A stretch of DNA of 64,000 bases from the NCBI RefSeq assembly GCF_000024345.1, contig NC_013729.1, forward strand, positions 3,162,001-3,226,000, read 5' to 3'. This document shows, one piece after another, positions 10,188 through 18,530 of this stretch (position 1 is the first letter of the stretch; each line of letters opens with the position of its first letter). This DNA comes from Kribbella flavida DSM 17836. Lineage in GTDB: Bacteria > Actinomycetota > Actinomycetes > Propionibacteriales > Kribbellaceae. Below the pieces are notes generated by a model. That model was given only the letters and a program-made list of their open reading frames with translations, did not search any database and had not been told where the DNA came from. The position numbers were made by a program, and so were the translations under genes.

Positions 10188-11708
10188 ATGAACTTGAGCC
10201 GCCGCCAGCTCTTGGCCGCATCCACCGTCGCGGGCGCCTCGCTCGCGGTGCCCGGCGTCGCCGCCGCGGTGCCTTCCGTCGTCCGCCGTGACCGCCCGGG
10301 GCTTCCGTCCGGGCTGGCCAGCGGCGACGTGACCGCCAACTCCGCCGTGCTCTGGTCCCGGACCGACCGCCGCTCCCGGCTGGTCGTCGAGCTGACCAGC
10401 CACGGCCGGTTCGACCGGGCGATCCGGCTGCGCGGCCCGGTCACCGGGCCGGAGAACGACTTCACCGCGCAGCTGCCGCTGAAGGGGCTGCGGCCCGGGC
10501 AGCGCTACGACTACCGGGTGTCTTTCGAGGACGCGTACGGCCGGCGCGGCGAGAGCCGGACCGGGTCGTTCAACACGCCCGGCCGCAACCGCGGGGTCAG
10601 CTTCGTCTGGACCGGCGACACGGCCGGCCAGGGCTGGGGCATCAATCCCGACCTCGGCGGCATGATCGCCTACCGCGCGATGCACCGGACCAACCCCGAC
10701 TTCTTCCTGCACTCCGGCGACAACATCTACGCCGACGGCCCGATCGAGGCCACGGTGTTGGTGGCCGACGGCACCGTCTGGAAGAACGTGGTGACCGAGG
10801 AGGTCGCGAAGGTCGCCGAGACGCTGGCGGAGTACCGCGGCCGGTACAAGTACAACCTGCTCGACCACAACGTGCGCGACCTGTACGCCGAGGTGCCGAT
10901 CGTCAGCCAGTGGGACGACCACGAGACGGTGAACAACTGGTACCCGGGCGAGATCCTCACCGACCCCCGCTACACCGAGAAGTGGGTCGACGTGCTCGCG
11001 GCCCGGGCCCGGCAGGCGTTCGTCGAGTACCTCCCGATGCAGCGCCCGGGCGGCCGGGACCGGCTCTACCGCAAGGTCAGCCACGGTCCGCTGCTGGACG
11101 TCTTCTGCCTCGACATGCGCACCTACCGCGACGCCAACCCGGCGCCCGGGGTGGCCGGACCGGTCGCGATTCTCGGCGCCGAGCAGGCCGCCTGGCTGGT
11201 CCGCGAGGTGGCCGCCTCCAAGGCCGCCTGGAAGGTGATCGCCAGCGACATGCCGATCGGCGTGCTGGTGCCCGACGGCAGCGAGATCGAGGCGGTGGCC
11301 AACGGTCTGGCCGGCGCGCCCGGTGGACGGGAGCACGAGATCGCCTGGGTGCTCAGCCAGTTCAAGCGCCGCAAGGTCAAGAACACGATCTGGCTCACCG
11401 CGGACGTGCACTACTGCGCCGCGCACCACTACGACCCGGCCCGGGCGGCCTTCACCGACTTCGAGCCGTTCTGGGAGATCGTGGCCGGCCCGATCAACGC
11501 CGGCACCTTCGGCCCGAACGCGCTGGACCCGACGTTCGGCCCGAAGCTGGAGTTCGTCAAGGCCGCGGACTTCCCGAACCAGCCTCCGAGCGGTGGCAAC
11601 CAGTTCTTCGGCCACGTCGCGATCGACCCGCGCACCGAGGTCTTCAGCGTCTCGCTGCGCGACCTGCACGGCACGGTGCTGTGGCGCAAGGACCTGCCGC
11701 CGCGCTGA
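10188..11708 (+). CDS. phoD: Alkaline phosphatase D family protein, Tat-exported
   Basis: Extracellular phosphodiesterase/phosphomonoesterase of the PhoD family (506 residues). ATG 10188 gives a twin-arginine signal (SRRQLLAAS, then an Ala-rich core to about residue 25). The frame stays open upstream to 9927, but that part is not protein-like. Metal-binding PhoD motifs are visible: WTGDTAG, HSGDNIYADGP, WDDHETVNNWYPGE and a late TADVHYCAAH. Such enzymes need Ca/Fe and are exported folded. A phosphate-starvation (Pho) box was not recognised. A long imperfect hairpin follows the stop. Confidence 0.9.
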   Translation: MNLSRRQLLAASTVAGASLAVPGVAAAVPSVVRRDRPGLPSGLASGDVTANSAVLWSRTDRRSRLVVELTSHGRFDRAIRLRGPVTGPENDFTAQLPLKGLRPGQRYDYRVSFEDAYGRRGESRTGSFNTPGRNRGVSFVWTGDTAGQGWGINPDLGGMIAYRAMHRTNPDFFLHSGDNIYADGPIEATVLVADGTVWKNVVTEEVAKVAETLAEYRGRYKYNLLDHNVRDLYAEVPIVSQWDDHETVNNWYPGEILTDPRYTEKWVDVLAARARQAFVEYLPMQRPGGRDRLYRKVSHGPLLDVFCLDMRTYRDANPAPGVAGPVAILGAEQAAWLVREVAASKAAWKVIASDMPIGVLVPDGSEIEAVANGLAGAPGGREHEIAWVLSQFKRRKVKNTIWLTADVHYCAAHHYDPARAAFTDFEPFWEIVAGPINAGTFGPNALDPTFGPKLEFVKAADFPNQPPSGGNQFFGHVAIDPRTEVFSVSLRDLHGTVLWRKDLPPR

Positions 11709-11723
11709 ACCACCTCAGGACGG

Positions 11724-11788
11724 CCCGTCCGACCCGGATCCCGGCGCCTGCGCGGGATGCCGCCCACCGGCGATCCGGATCGGACGGG
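11724..11788 (+). terminator. Long hairpin after phoD
   Basis: Arms 11724-11740 and 11772-11788 pair over 17 bases with one mismatch, and the 31-base loop is itself GC-rich. It begins 16 bases after the phoD-like stop and is best read as its terminator. There is no T-run. Confidence 0.6.
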
Positions 11789-11833
11789 ACGGGCGCGCGC
11801 GAAGGCGGTCTGATCCCCCGCCACGGTTAGGTT

Positions 11834-11966
11834 GGCCCCATGACTGTACTGATGCCGCGCCTGCGGCACGGCGGGTCAAGGGGCTGGAACTCCCGCCCTT
11901 CCCTCGTCACTCCGGTCGCTGCGCTCCCTCCATTCCTCAGTGCAGGCCGGGAGGCCCCATGACCGT
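11834..11966. repeat. 14-bp direct repeats bracketing the duplicated start of the oligopeptidase gene
   Basis: GGCCCCATGACTGT (11834-11847) recurs as GGCCCCATGACCGT (11953-11966), 119 bases apart. Both contain an ATG. The first ATG (11840) lies six bases after TAGGTT, the leaderless arrangement seen elsewhere in this window. The second ATG (11959) starts the real enzyme. The inserted 119 bases hold no recognised element. Confidence 0.6.
11840..11962 (+). CDS. Possible 40-residue upstream ORF overlapping the oligopeptidase start
   Basis: From ATG 11840, placed leaderless after TAGGTT (11828-11833), a 40-codon frame runs to TGA 11960-11962. It overlaps the oligopeptidase ATG 11959 by ATGA. Its residues (MTVLMPRLRH start) match no family I know. 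It may simply be read to couple translation to the downstream gene. The same DNA could also be an untranslated leader. Confidence 0.3.
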   Translation: MTVLMPRLRHGGSRGWNSRPSLVTPVAALPPFLSAGREAP

Positions 11967-14019
11967 CGAGTACCCGCACAGCCGTCGTGGTGATGTCGTC
12001 GAGACGCTGCACGGACGCGAGATCGCCGATCCGTACCGCTGGCTGGAGGATCCGGATGCGCCGGAGACCATCGACTGGGTGACCCGGCAGAACGCGTTCA
12101 CCGAGGCCGAGCTGGCGTCGTACCCGGAGCGGGCCTGGTTCCGGGCGACGATGAGCGCGATCCTGGCCCGGCCGCGGGCCGGCGTACCGGTGCGCAAGTC
12201 GGGTTGGTACTTCGTCGGCCGCAACGACGGCACCCAGGCCCAGGACGTCGTGTACGTCGCGGAGTCGTTGCCGGCCCTGCTCGACGGCGGCCGGGTGCTG
12301 ATCGACCCGAACCAGCTGTCCGAGAGCGGCACCGACTCGCTCGGCGGCTTCACGGTCAGCCCGGACGGCAAGTACTTCGCCTACGCGATCAACGAGAGCG
12401 GCAGCGACTGGTTGACGTTCCGGCTGCTCGAGGTCGCGACCGGGGCCGCGGTGCACGATGTCGTTGCCGAGGCCAAGTTCTGCGAGGCGACCTGGCTGCC
12501 GGACTCGTCGTCGTTCCTGTACGTGCACTACCCGTCCGGCGGGCGCAGCGACGGCACGGAGACGAAGGCGCTCGGCGCCGGCGAGCTCAAGCTGCACCGG
12601 GTCGGCACGCCGCAGACCGAGGACGAGCTGGTGCTGCGGCTGGCCGGCAACGACCGGCTGCACTTCGACGTCGAGGTCACCGAGGACGACCGGTACGTCG
12701 TGCTGCACATCTTCCAGGGCACCGACCCGCGGACCCGGCTGTGGGTCTACCCGCTCCAGGACGGCGGTCTCGGCGAGCCGGTCAAGGTCATCGACGAGTT
12801 CGCCTACGCCGCCGAGTTCGTGCGGATGGCCGGGGACCGGCTGATCCTGCGCACCGACCGGGACGCGCCGCGCGGCCGGATCGTCAGCAGCGACCTGGAC
12901 GCCACCTTCACCGACGTCGTCCCGCAGCGCGAGGCGACGCTGCTCGCGGTCAGCGGCACGGCGTCCGGCCTGGTCACGGTCTGTCTGGTCGACGCCCAGC
13001 CGGTGCTCACCCTGTACGACGTCGACGGCGGCAACACCCGCACCGTGGACGTGGGCGGCGGCGGACTTGTCGGGCTGAACGCGAGCCCTCACCAGGACGA
13101 GGTCTTTGTCGGGCTGTCCGCCACGACCGACCCGACCACGTCGTACGCCGTGTCCGCGTCGACCGGGTCCGTCCGGGCGCTGCCGGAGCTGGTGCCGGCC
13201 GGTGCGGCGTACACGGCTCCTGAGGTGACCGTGACCCGCCGGCTCGAACCGAGCCGCAAGGTGCCGTACTACGTGGTCAGCCGGGCCGACCTGCCGATCG
13301 ACGAACCGCGACCGACGCTGCAGTACGGGTACGGCGGCTTCCGCGTCCCGATCTTCGCCGACTACAAGCCGGGCTGGCCCGGTTGGCTGGCTGCCGGGGG
13401 AGTGCTGGTGATCACCAACCTGCGCGGCGGCGGCGAGTACGGCAGCGACTGGCACGACGAGGGCCGGCTGAAGAACAAGCAGAACGTCTTCGACGACTTC
13501 ATCGCCGTCGCTGAGCACCTGCGCGACACCGGCGTGACGACACCCGAGCAGCTGGCGATCCACGGCCGCAGCAACGGCGGTCTGCTCGTCGGTGCGGTGA
13601 TGGCGCAGCGGCCCGAGCTGTTCGCGGTGGCTCTGCCCGGAGTGGGCGTGCTGGACATGCTGCGCTTCCACCTGTTCACCATCGGCGCCGGCTGGGCCTC
13701 GGACTACGGGCTGCCCGACGACCCGGACCAGTTCGAGGACCTGCTGGCCTACTCACCGCTGCACAACCTGCGCGACGGTACGGCGTACCCGGCGACGCTG
13801 GTGGTCACCGGGGACCACGACGACCGGGTGGTGCCGTTGCACAGCCACAAGTTCATCGCCGCGCTGCAGCACGCGCAGGCGGGCGATCGTCCGGTTCTGA
13901 CCCGGGTCGAGGTCGACACCGGCCACGGCTTCGGCAAACCCGCCGCCATGGTCGCCTCGGAATGGGCCGACCTGCTGGCGTTCGCCGCTCACCACACAGG
14001 TCTGGATCCGGAGTTGTAG
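11959..14019 (+). CDS. Prolyl oligopeptidase (S9A family)
   Basis: Cytoplasmic serine peptidase that cuts short peptides after proline. The 686-residue length is standard. An N-terminal YPHSRRGDVVETLHGREIADPYRWLED segment (split here: YPHSRRGD, then DPYRWLED) leads into a seven-bladed beta-propeller (about residues 70-410) and an alpha/beta hydrolase domain. The nucleophile Ser538 lies in HGRSNGG, the Asp in GDHDDR (around residue 620) and the His in TGHGFG (around 660). ATG 11959 follows GGGAGG at 11949-11954 and gives the family's normal N-terminus. An upstream mini-frame overlaps the start. Confidence 0.93.
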   Translation: MTVEYPHSRRGDVVETLHGREIADPYRWLEDPDAPETIDWVTRQNAFTEAELASYPERAWFRATMSAILARPRAGVPVRKSGWYFVGRNDGTQAQDVVYVAESLPALLDGGRVLIDPNQLSESGTDSLGGFTVSPDGKYFAYAINESGSDWLTFRLLEVATGAAVHDVVAEAKFCEATWLPDSSSFLYVHYPSGGRSDGTETKALGAGELKLHRVGTPQTEDELVLRLAGNDRLHFDVEVTEDDRYVVLHIFQGTDPRTRLWVYPLQDGGLGEPVKVIDEFAYAAEFVRMAGDRLILRTDRDAPRGRIVSSDLDATFTDVVPQREATLLAVSGTASGLVTVCLVDAQPVLTLYDVDGGNTRTVDVGGGGLVGLNASPHQDEVFVGLSATTDPTTSYAVSASTGSVRALPELVPAGAAYTAPEVTVTRRLEPSRKVPYYVVSRADLPIDEPRPTLQYGYGGFRVPIFADYKPGWPGWLAAGGVLVITNLRGGGEYGSDWHDEGRLKNKQNVFDDFIAVAEHLRDTGVTTPEQLAIHGRSNGGLLVGAVMAQRPELFAVALPGVGVLDMLRFHLFTIGAGWASDYGLPDDPDQFEDLLAYSPLHNLRDGTAYPATLVVTGDHDDRVVPLHSHKFIAALQHAQAGDRPVLTRVEVDTGHGFGKPAAMVASEWADLLAFAAHHTGLDPEL

Positions 14020-14104
14020 CTGCAGCACTCACCAACCCGTGGTGCCGACGGCCTTGCCGAGCGGTGGGTCGGCCGGTCTCAGCCGGTTGACGAGTGCTGG
14101 ACGT

Positions 14105-15469
14105 TCACCAGATCTCGGGAGCGTCCAGGTCGCGCGGGTCGTCGCTCGGCTGACAACCGTGCGCCGACTCCTCGTACTGCGAACGCGGGCCCTGCGTGGC
14201 CAGCGTGCGGATCGCACCGACCAGGCGGTCGACGTGCTCGCGGGTGGTCCCGAGTCCCAGGCTCGCGCGGACCGCGGTGCCGTGCTCGGGGGAGTCCTGC
14301 AGCAGGTGGCCGACCAGCGGGTGCGCGCAGAACTTCCCGTCCCGCACCCCGATCCCGTACTCCGCCGACAGCGCCGCCGAGACCAGTGTCGAGCTGATGC
14401 CCCGGACCGTGAAGCAGACCGTGCCCACGCGGTCGGCCTCGGCGCCGAAGAGCGAGTAGGTGGTCACCTCGGGGATCTGCGCCAGACCGGTCCGAAGCCG
14501 GGCGAGCAGACTGCGCTCGTGCTGCTCGATCGCGTCACGGTGCCGGCTCACCGCGGCGCAGGCGGCGGCCAGGGCGATCGCGCCGATGACGTTGGGGGAG
14601 CCGCCCTCGTGCCGGGCCGGGCCTTCGTTCCAGACCGTGGTGCCGGCCCCGACCGCCGCGGTCGCGCCGCCGCCGTACAGGTAGGGGTCGGCCGCGTCGA
14701 GCCAGTCCGCCCGGCCGATCAGCGCGCCCGCACCGTACGGGGCGTAGAGCTTGTGGCCGGACAGCGCCACCCAGTCGACGTCCAGGGCCGCGATGTCGAC
14801 CGGCCGGTGCGGAGCGAGCTGGGCGGCGTCCAGACAGGTGCGGGCGCCGTGGGCCCGGGCGACGGCGGCGAGCTCGGCGATCGGGAAGATTTCGCCGGTC
14901 ACGTTCGACGCACCGGCGACGACAACGAGCCGCGGGCCTTCCGGTGCCTGGCGCAACGCGTCGGCGACAGCGGTCACCGCGCCGGTGCCGGAGGTCGGGG
15001 CCGCGAGCCGGATGGTGCGCTCGGCCGGCCAGGGCAGCAGCGCCGCGTGGTGCTCGGACTCGAACACGATCACTGTCGCGTCGGCCGGGACCGCGCGGGC
15101 GAGCAGGTTGAGGGCGTCGGTGGTCTGCCGGGTGAAGATCACCTGGTCGTCCTCCCGGGCGCCGACGAAGCCGTGCACCTCGCGGCGGGCCCGCTCGTAC
15201 CACTGGGTGGTGATCCGGGACGCGTAGCCGTTGCCGCGGTGCACCGACGCGTACGACGGCAGGGCGACCTCGACGGCGCGCCGCACCGACTCCAGGCACG
15301 GGGCACTCGCGCCGTGGTCGAAGTTGGCGTAGTCGGTGACCCGGCCGTCGGCCAGCGGGACCAGCAGGTCCGCGCCGACGGTGGCAGGGATGCTGCCGGT
15401 GGTGAGCCGTGCGACGGTCGGTCGCGCGGCGGTCGTGGTGGCCGGCTCGAGGATGGAGAGGATCGACAT
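14105..15469 (-). CDS. Class V PLP-dependent aminotransferase / cysteine desulfurase-like enzyme
   Basis: A 454-residue pyridoxal-phosphate enzyme of the SufS/NifS fold. The PLP lysine is Lys240 in SGHKLYAP. DHGASAP near residue 50, ESEHHA and DAAQLAPH (around 205-220) are the cofactor and substrate loops. A cysteine in GKFCAHPL (around 385) sits where SufS-type enzymes carry their reactive Cys. No Fe-S scaffold genes adjoin it. The SAM-IV riboswitch upstream links it to sulfur amino acid metabolism, so it may release sulfur from cysteine or a related thiol substrate. The exact reaction is unknown. Confidence 0.85.
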   Translation of the reverse strand: MSILSILEPATTTAARPTVARLTTGSIPATVGADLLVPLADGRVTDYANFDHGASAPCLESVRRAVEVALPSYASVHRGNGYASRITTQWYERARREVHGFVGAREDDQVIFTRQTTDALNLLARAVPADATVIVFESEHHAALLPWPAERTIRLAAPTSGTGAVTAVADALRQAPEGPRLVVVAGASNVTGEIFPIAELAAVARAHGARTCLDAAQLAPHRPVDIAALDVDWVALSGHKLYAPYGAGALIGRADWLDAADPYLYGGGATAAVGAGTTVWNEGPARHEGGSPNVIGAIALAAACAAVSRHRDAIEQHERSLLARLRTGLAQIPEVTTYSLFGAEADRVGTVCFTVRGISSTLVSAALSAEYGIGVRDGKFCAHPLVGHLLQDSPEHGTAVRASLGLGTTREHVDRLVGAIRTLATQGPRSQYEESAHGCQPSDDPRDLDAPEIW

Positions 15470-15514
15470 GCTGCTGCTCCCGGGAAGTCCGCACTTGCCG
15501 AACGGGGTGTCCGC

Positions 15515-15605
15515 ACGGCCTGGTCCTCACCCGGGGCACCCCACCGCGGAGGAGGGTTGCCGTCCAGCTAGCCGGGGCTTGTCGCTGGCTCTCATGACCT
15601 GCCGG
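15515..15605 (-). ncRNA. SAM-IV riboswitch
   Basis: The minus-strand leader of the PLP enzyme contains the conserved core of actinobacterial S-adenosylmethionine riboswitches. The order is GGUCAUGAG (15599-15591), GCCAGCGACAAGCCCCGGCU, CUGGACGGCAACCCUCC, then GCGGUGGGGUGCCCCGGGUGA and the closing GACC of helix P1 (15525-15522). The GGUGGGGUGCCCC block after the core marks type IV rather than type I. The aptamer ends about 50 bases before the ATG, whose ribosome site (GGGAG) could be masked when SAM binds. High SAM is expected to turn the gene off. Confidence 0.88.
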
Positions 15606-15643
15606 AGACGGTAGCCAACGGACTGCTGGGTGCGCCAGCAGCC

Positions 15644-15682
15644 ATCTCGTATTATGAGATAAGCGGCTATATGTTGAGATAA
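15644..15682. promoter_or_regulatory. AT-rich operator region: palindrome plus 20-bp-spaced direct repeat
   Basis: ATCTC-GTATTAT-GAGAT (15644-15660) is an inverted repeat. TGAGATAA occurs at 15655-15662 and again at 15675-15682, exactly 20 bases apart. On the minus strand CATAAT or TAATAC inside it would make a good -10 box for the riboswitch transcript. The pattern suggests a repressor (MarR-like size) acting on top of the riboswitch. The protein is unknown, and the divergent DinB-like gene starts at 15740. Confidence 0.5.
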
Positions 15683-15739
15683 CGAGCGCGGCGGCAGAAC
15701 TCGGATGACGCCTGGGCGGTGGTGGTGCACGATGCTGCG

Positions 15740-16258
15740 ATGACTTGGACCGCACCCGCCGTCGAGCGGCCGGCCGGCTCGCTGGTGGCACCCGAACGCG
15801 AGCTACTGGCCGGCTACCTGGACTTCTACCGGACGACGCTGCTGCACAAGTGCGCCGGCTTGACCGCCGAGCAGCTCGCCGAGCGTCCGTCCCCGCCGTC
15901 GAACCTGTCCCTGCTCGGCCTGATCCGGCACGCGCGCAAGGTCGAGCGGATCTGGTTCCGGATCCACTTCGCCGCCGGCCCACCGGCCGAGCCGGTCTTC
16001 GCGCCCGAGCTCGGCAAGGACGCGGACTTCGAGCTGATCGACGCGGCGAGCGCGCAGGCGGAGTACGAGGCGCTGGTCGAGGAGTGGAAGCTGTCCGACG
16101 CAGCCGCCGCGGGCCGGTCGCTCGACGACCGCTTCACGTTCAAGGGCCAGGAGTCGACGCTGCGGATGATCTACGTGCACCTGATCGGCGAGTACGCCAG
16201 GCATTGCGGACACGCCGACCTGGTCCGCGAGCAACTGGACGGCGTCACCGGCGCCTGA
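15740..16258 (+). CDS. DUF664 / DinB-like four-helix protein
   Basis: A 172-residue protein of the DinB/DUF664 superfamily of actinobacterial four-helix-bundle enzymes. Several members use mycothiol or a metal as cofactor. The putative metal-binding histidines are in LIRHARKVERIWF (around residue 65) and HLIGEYARHCGHADLVRE (around 150-162). ATG 15740 was chosen over GTG 15719 because the extra seven residues are not conserved-looking. It is divergent from the riboswitch-controlled gene and may share its control region. The reaction is unknown. Confidence 0.8.
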   Translation: MTWTAPAVERPAGSLVAPERELLAGYLDFYRTTLLHKCAGLTAEQLAERPSPPSNLSLLGLIRHARKVERIWFRIHFAAGPPAEPVFAPELGKDADFELIDAASAQAEYEALVEEWKLSDAAAAGRSLDDRFTFKGQESTLRMIYVHLIGEYARHCGHADLVREQLDGVTGA

Positions 16259-16300
16259 CGCGCGCTGCGGCCGACCTCGCCGGTCGGTCGGGACATCGCC

Positions 16301-16306
16301 TAGTCT
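16301..16306 (+). promoter_or_regulatory. -10 element of DUF4184 gene (leaderless)
   Basis: TAGTCT lies six bases before GTG 16313, so the transcript probably begins at the start codon. This supports GTG 16313 as the start. Confidence 0.5.
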
Positions 16307-16312
16307 GCGCCT

Positions 16313-17113
16313 GTGCCCTTCCCGCTGGCCCATCCGGCCGCCGTCCTGCCCTTCGTACGGCGGCCCTTCGTGGCCTCGGCGCTGGTCGCCGGGGCGCTCG
16401 CCCCGGACCTGCTCTACCTGGATCCGCTGTACGACCTGGCGACCCGGCAGATTCACGGCAGCTTCACCCTGACCCTCACCCACCAGTTCACTTCGGCGCT
16501 GTGGCTGAACCCGCTGCTCGCCTTGCTGGCCCTGGTCGTCTTCCACTGGGTCCTGAAGCGCCCGCTCGTGGCCCTGGCGCCGCCGTCTCTCGCCGGCCGG
16601 CTGAAGCCATCCGGCCGGCGACCCACCGCGAACTACTTGCTCTGGGCAGCGATCTCCCTCGTCATCGGCGGATTCACGCACGTCCTGTGGGACTCGTTCA
16701 CGCACTACGACGGCTACTTCGTTCGCCAGTGGGGCTTCCTCACCGCAAACCTCACCCCGACCTGGGACGTCAACCGGGTGCTGCAGTACCTGAGCAGCAT
16801 CGGCGGGATCCTGCTCATCGTCCTCTGGCTCTACCGCTGGTGGCAGCGCACAACGCCGGAGCCCGTGGACCCTGAGCGCTACCTTTCACCACCCGCCCGG
16901 TACGCCGTGCTGGCCGCGGCGGCTGTCGCCGGCCTGGCCGGCGCGATCGTCACCGTGGTCCGTACGGCCCAGGAAGACGATGCGCGCGTCGGCGAAGCGG
17001 TCCTTCGGTTGAGCCTGACCGGCCTCGGCACGGGCGCCGCCGCGGCACTCGCGATGTACGTCGTCGGCTGGCACGTGTTCCGGCGCCGCCGACAACCGGT
17101 CACCGCCGTCTGA
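16313..17113 (+). CDS. DUF4184 family membrane protein
   Basis: A 266-residue integral membrane protein with the DUF4184 signature at its start (MPFPLAHPAAVLP). It continues with GALAPDLLY (around residue 25), THQFTSALW (around 60), a membrane helix and GGFTHVLWDSFTH (around 120-132). The repeated His/Asp sites recall the YdjM-type membrane metal hydrolases, so this could be a distant relative of the gene at 2842. The role is unknown. Five or six hydrophobic helices run to the C-terminus, which ends in a basic RRRRQ stretch. Confidence 0.82.
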   Translation: MPFPLAHPAAVLPFVRRPFVASALVAGALAPDLLYLDPLYDLATRQIHGSFTLTLTHQFTSALWLNPLLALLALVVFHWVLKRPLVALAPPSLAGRLKPSGRRPTANYLLWAAISLVIGGFTHVLWDSFTHYDGYFVRQWGFLTANLTPTWDVNRVLQYLSSIGGILLIVLWLYRWWQRTTPEPVDPERYLSPPARYAVLAAAAVAGLAGAIVTVVRTAQEDDARVGEAVLRLSLTGLGTGAAAALAMYVVGWHVFRRRRQPVTAV

Positions 17114-18329
17114 TCACACCCTGGCGCCGAGCAGTCGGACGTCGAACCGGCGGTGCTCGGCGAGCGGCGTGGCCAGTTCGCACGCCCCGGTGGAGATCGT
17201 GCAGCGGATGATCGCGGCCCTGGTGTTCTCGCCCGTGTCGGCCACCATCAGCAGATGGTCGTCGTCCTCGGCCATCGCCATCACGAACTCGGCCCCGACC
17301 CACTGACGGCGTACGGCTCCGCCGGTCGCGTCGAGGGCGGCGGTGCGCGGCTCGGCTCCACCGGCGCGGAAGTCCTCGCTCGCGACGACGGTCCGGTCGG
17401 GTGAAGCCGTCGAGCGAGTACTCGCAGGTGCGGAAGCGACGCTTGCCGGTGGCAAGGTCCGTCAGCGCACTGCAGAAGGTCTGCGCCGCACCGCTGATGC
17501 TGTCGACGGCCGCGGTCCCGGCCGTGTTCAGCTTGAAGGCTGCGCACCGTCTTCAGCGCCGTGACCTCGCCGGTCTTCGAGTTCCAGACGTAGGCGGTCT
17601 GCGAAGCCGGATAATCGTTGCCCTCAGCACGGAAATGGACCCGGTCGCCGCGGACGCCGAGCACGGTCGTGTGGCCGTACTCCGCGCGCCGCAAGGTCCG
17701 TCGTGGCTCGGTGCCGGTCGACTCGATCCAGGAGATGGCGCTGTCCGCGGCGACGGCGTACGCGGCGAGGTCGTCCTCGGGGGAGGTGACCAGACTGGTG
17801 ACCCCGGCGACGCGCTCGGGGCGGAAGGCTGCCGAGTGCGGGTCGAGCTGCGCGAGCTCGGTTGCCGTTTCGCCCTTCGACAGCACGACCAGCAGGCCGC
17901 CGCCGAAGCGGACGGCGTTCTCGATCCGCTGCCGGCCGGGGATGGTCACGTCGGGCCCGGTGCCGCCGCGAACGGTCCGGCCGGCGAGATAGGCCAGCTG
18001 GGGCGCGCGGCCCATGGGGAGCCGGGCCGGCTCGAGCTCGACCGTGGTCGGCAGGGAGGCCGGACTGCTCGGACGTGTCGCGGCAGCGGTCGTCGGGACG
18101 GCGTGCCACTCGTCGGGACCGGCGTGCCGATCTGAGTCTTCGCCGAGGATGGTCCCGGCGAGGCCGAACCGGTCAGCGGCGCCGCTGAGAACCCGCCTTG
18201 CTGCGGCACCTGCCGAGCGGCCAGCACCGCTCCGGTGATCACCGCGGCCACCGTGACGCCGACGATGGGTGCGGCGGTCCGGCGGTTCCACCCTCCACCG
18301 CGGCCCAGCCGGCCCCGTGTGTTCCCCAC
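17114..18329 (-). pseudogene. Frameshifted gene for a membrane-anchored protein (three frameshifts)
   Basis: One ancestral protein is spread over three reading frames. The first frame runs from ATG 18329 with a basic start (MGNTRGRLGRGGGWNRR) and one membrane helix at about residues 20-38. Near 18098-18103 a G is missing inside a repeated GGCACGCCG(G)TCCCGACG sequence and the frame changes. Near 17537-17540 an extra C sits in AGCCTTC. Near 17398-17403 an extra C sits in ACCCG. Undoing all three gives about 404 residues that end at 17114. The extracellular part has WD/propeller-like strands (AYVWNSKTGEVTALKTV). No family recognised. Decayed gene or assembly errors are both possible. Confidence 0.7.
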
Positions 18330-18494
18330 ACTCGGCGGTCCTCTCCGTCACGTCGGCGCAGTCCTGTACTCGGATGCTCGGCGCCGCCGACTGGTTCGCC
18401 GTCCGGACCGATCTTCGCCTGCGGACGGGTCCGGAGATCCGGCGGCTGCTGCTGTGACGGGACGGAAGGGGCGGCGTGACCGGCGTGTGACACG

Positions 18495-18523
18495 TGTGAC
18501 TGCAGTGGTCCTCGGGGTAGCCT
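18495..18523 (+). promoter_or_regulatory. Promoter of ftsK
   Basis: TGTGAC (18495-18500) and TAGCCT (18518-18523) are separated by 17 bases, and ATG 18531 follows seven bases later, which suggests a leaderless ftsK mRNA. GTGTGAC is also directly repeated (GTGTGACACGTGTGAC) at the -35 end. Confidence 0.55.
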
Positions 18524-18530
18524 GCTGATC

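Noticed and set aside
14023..14099. CAGCACTC...GAGTGCTG repeat in the convergent gap after the oligopeptidase
   Set aside because: The 8-bp arms are 61 bases apart, too loose to call a terminator.
15719..15739. GTG 15719 as start of the DinB-like protein
   Set aside because: The extra seven residues are not protein-family-like; ATG 15740 gives the normal start.
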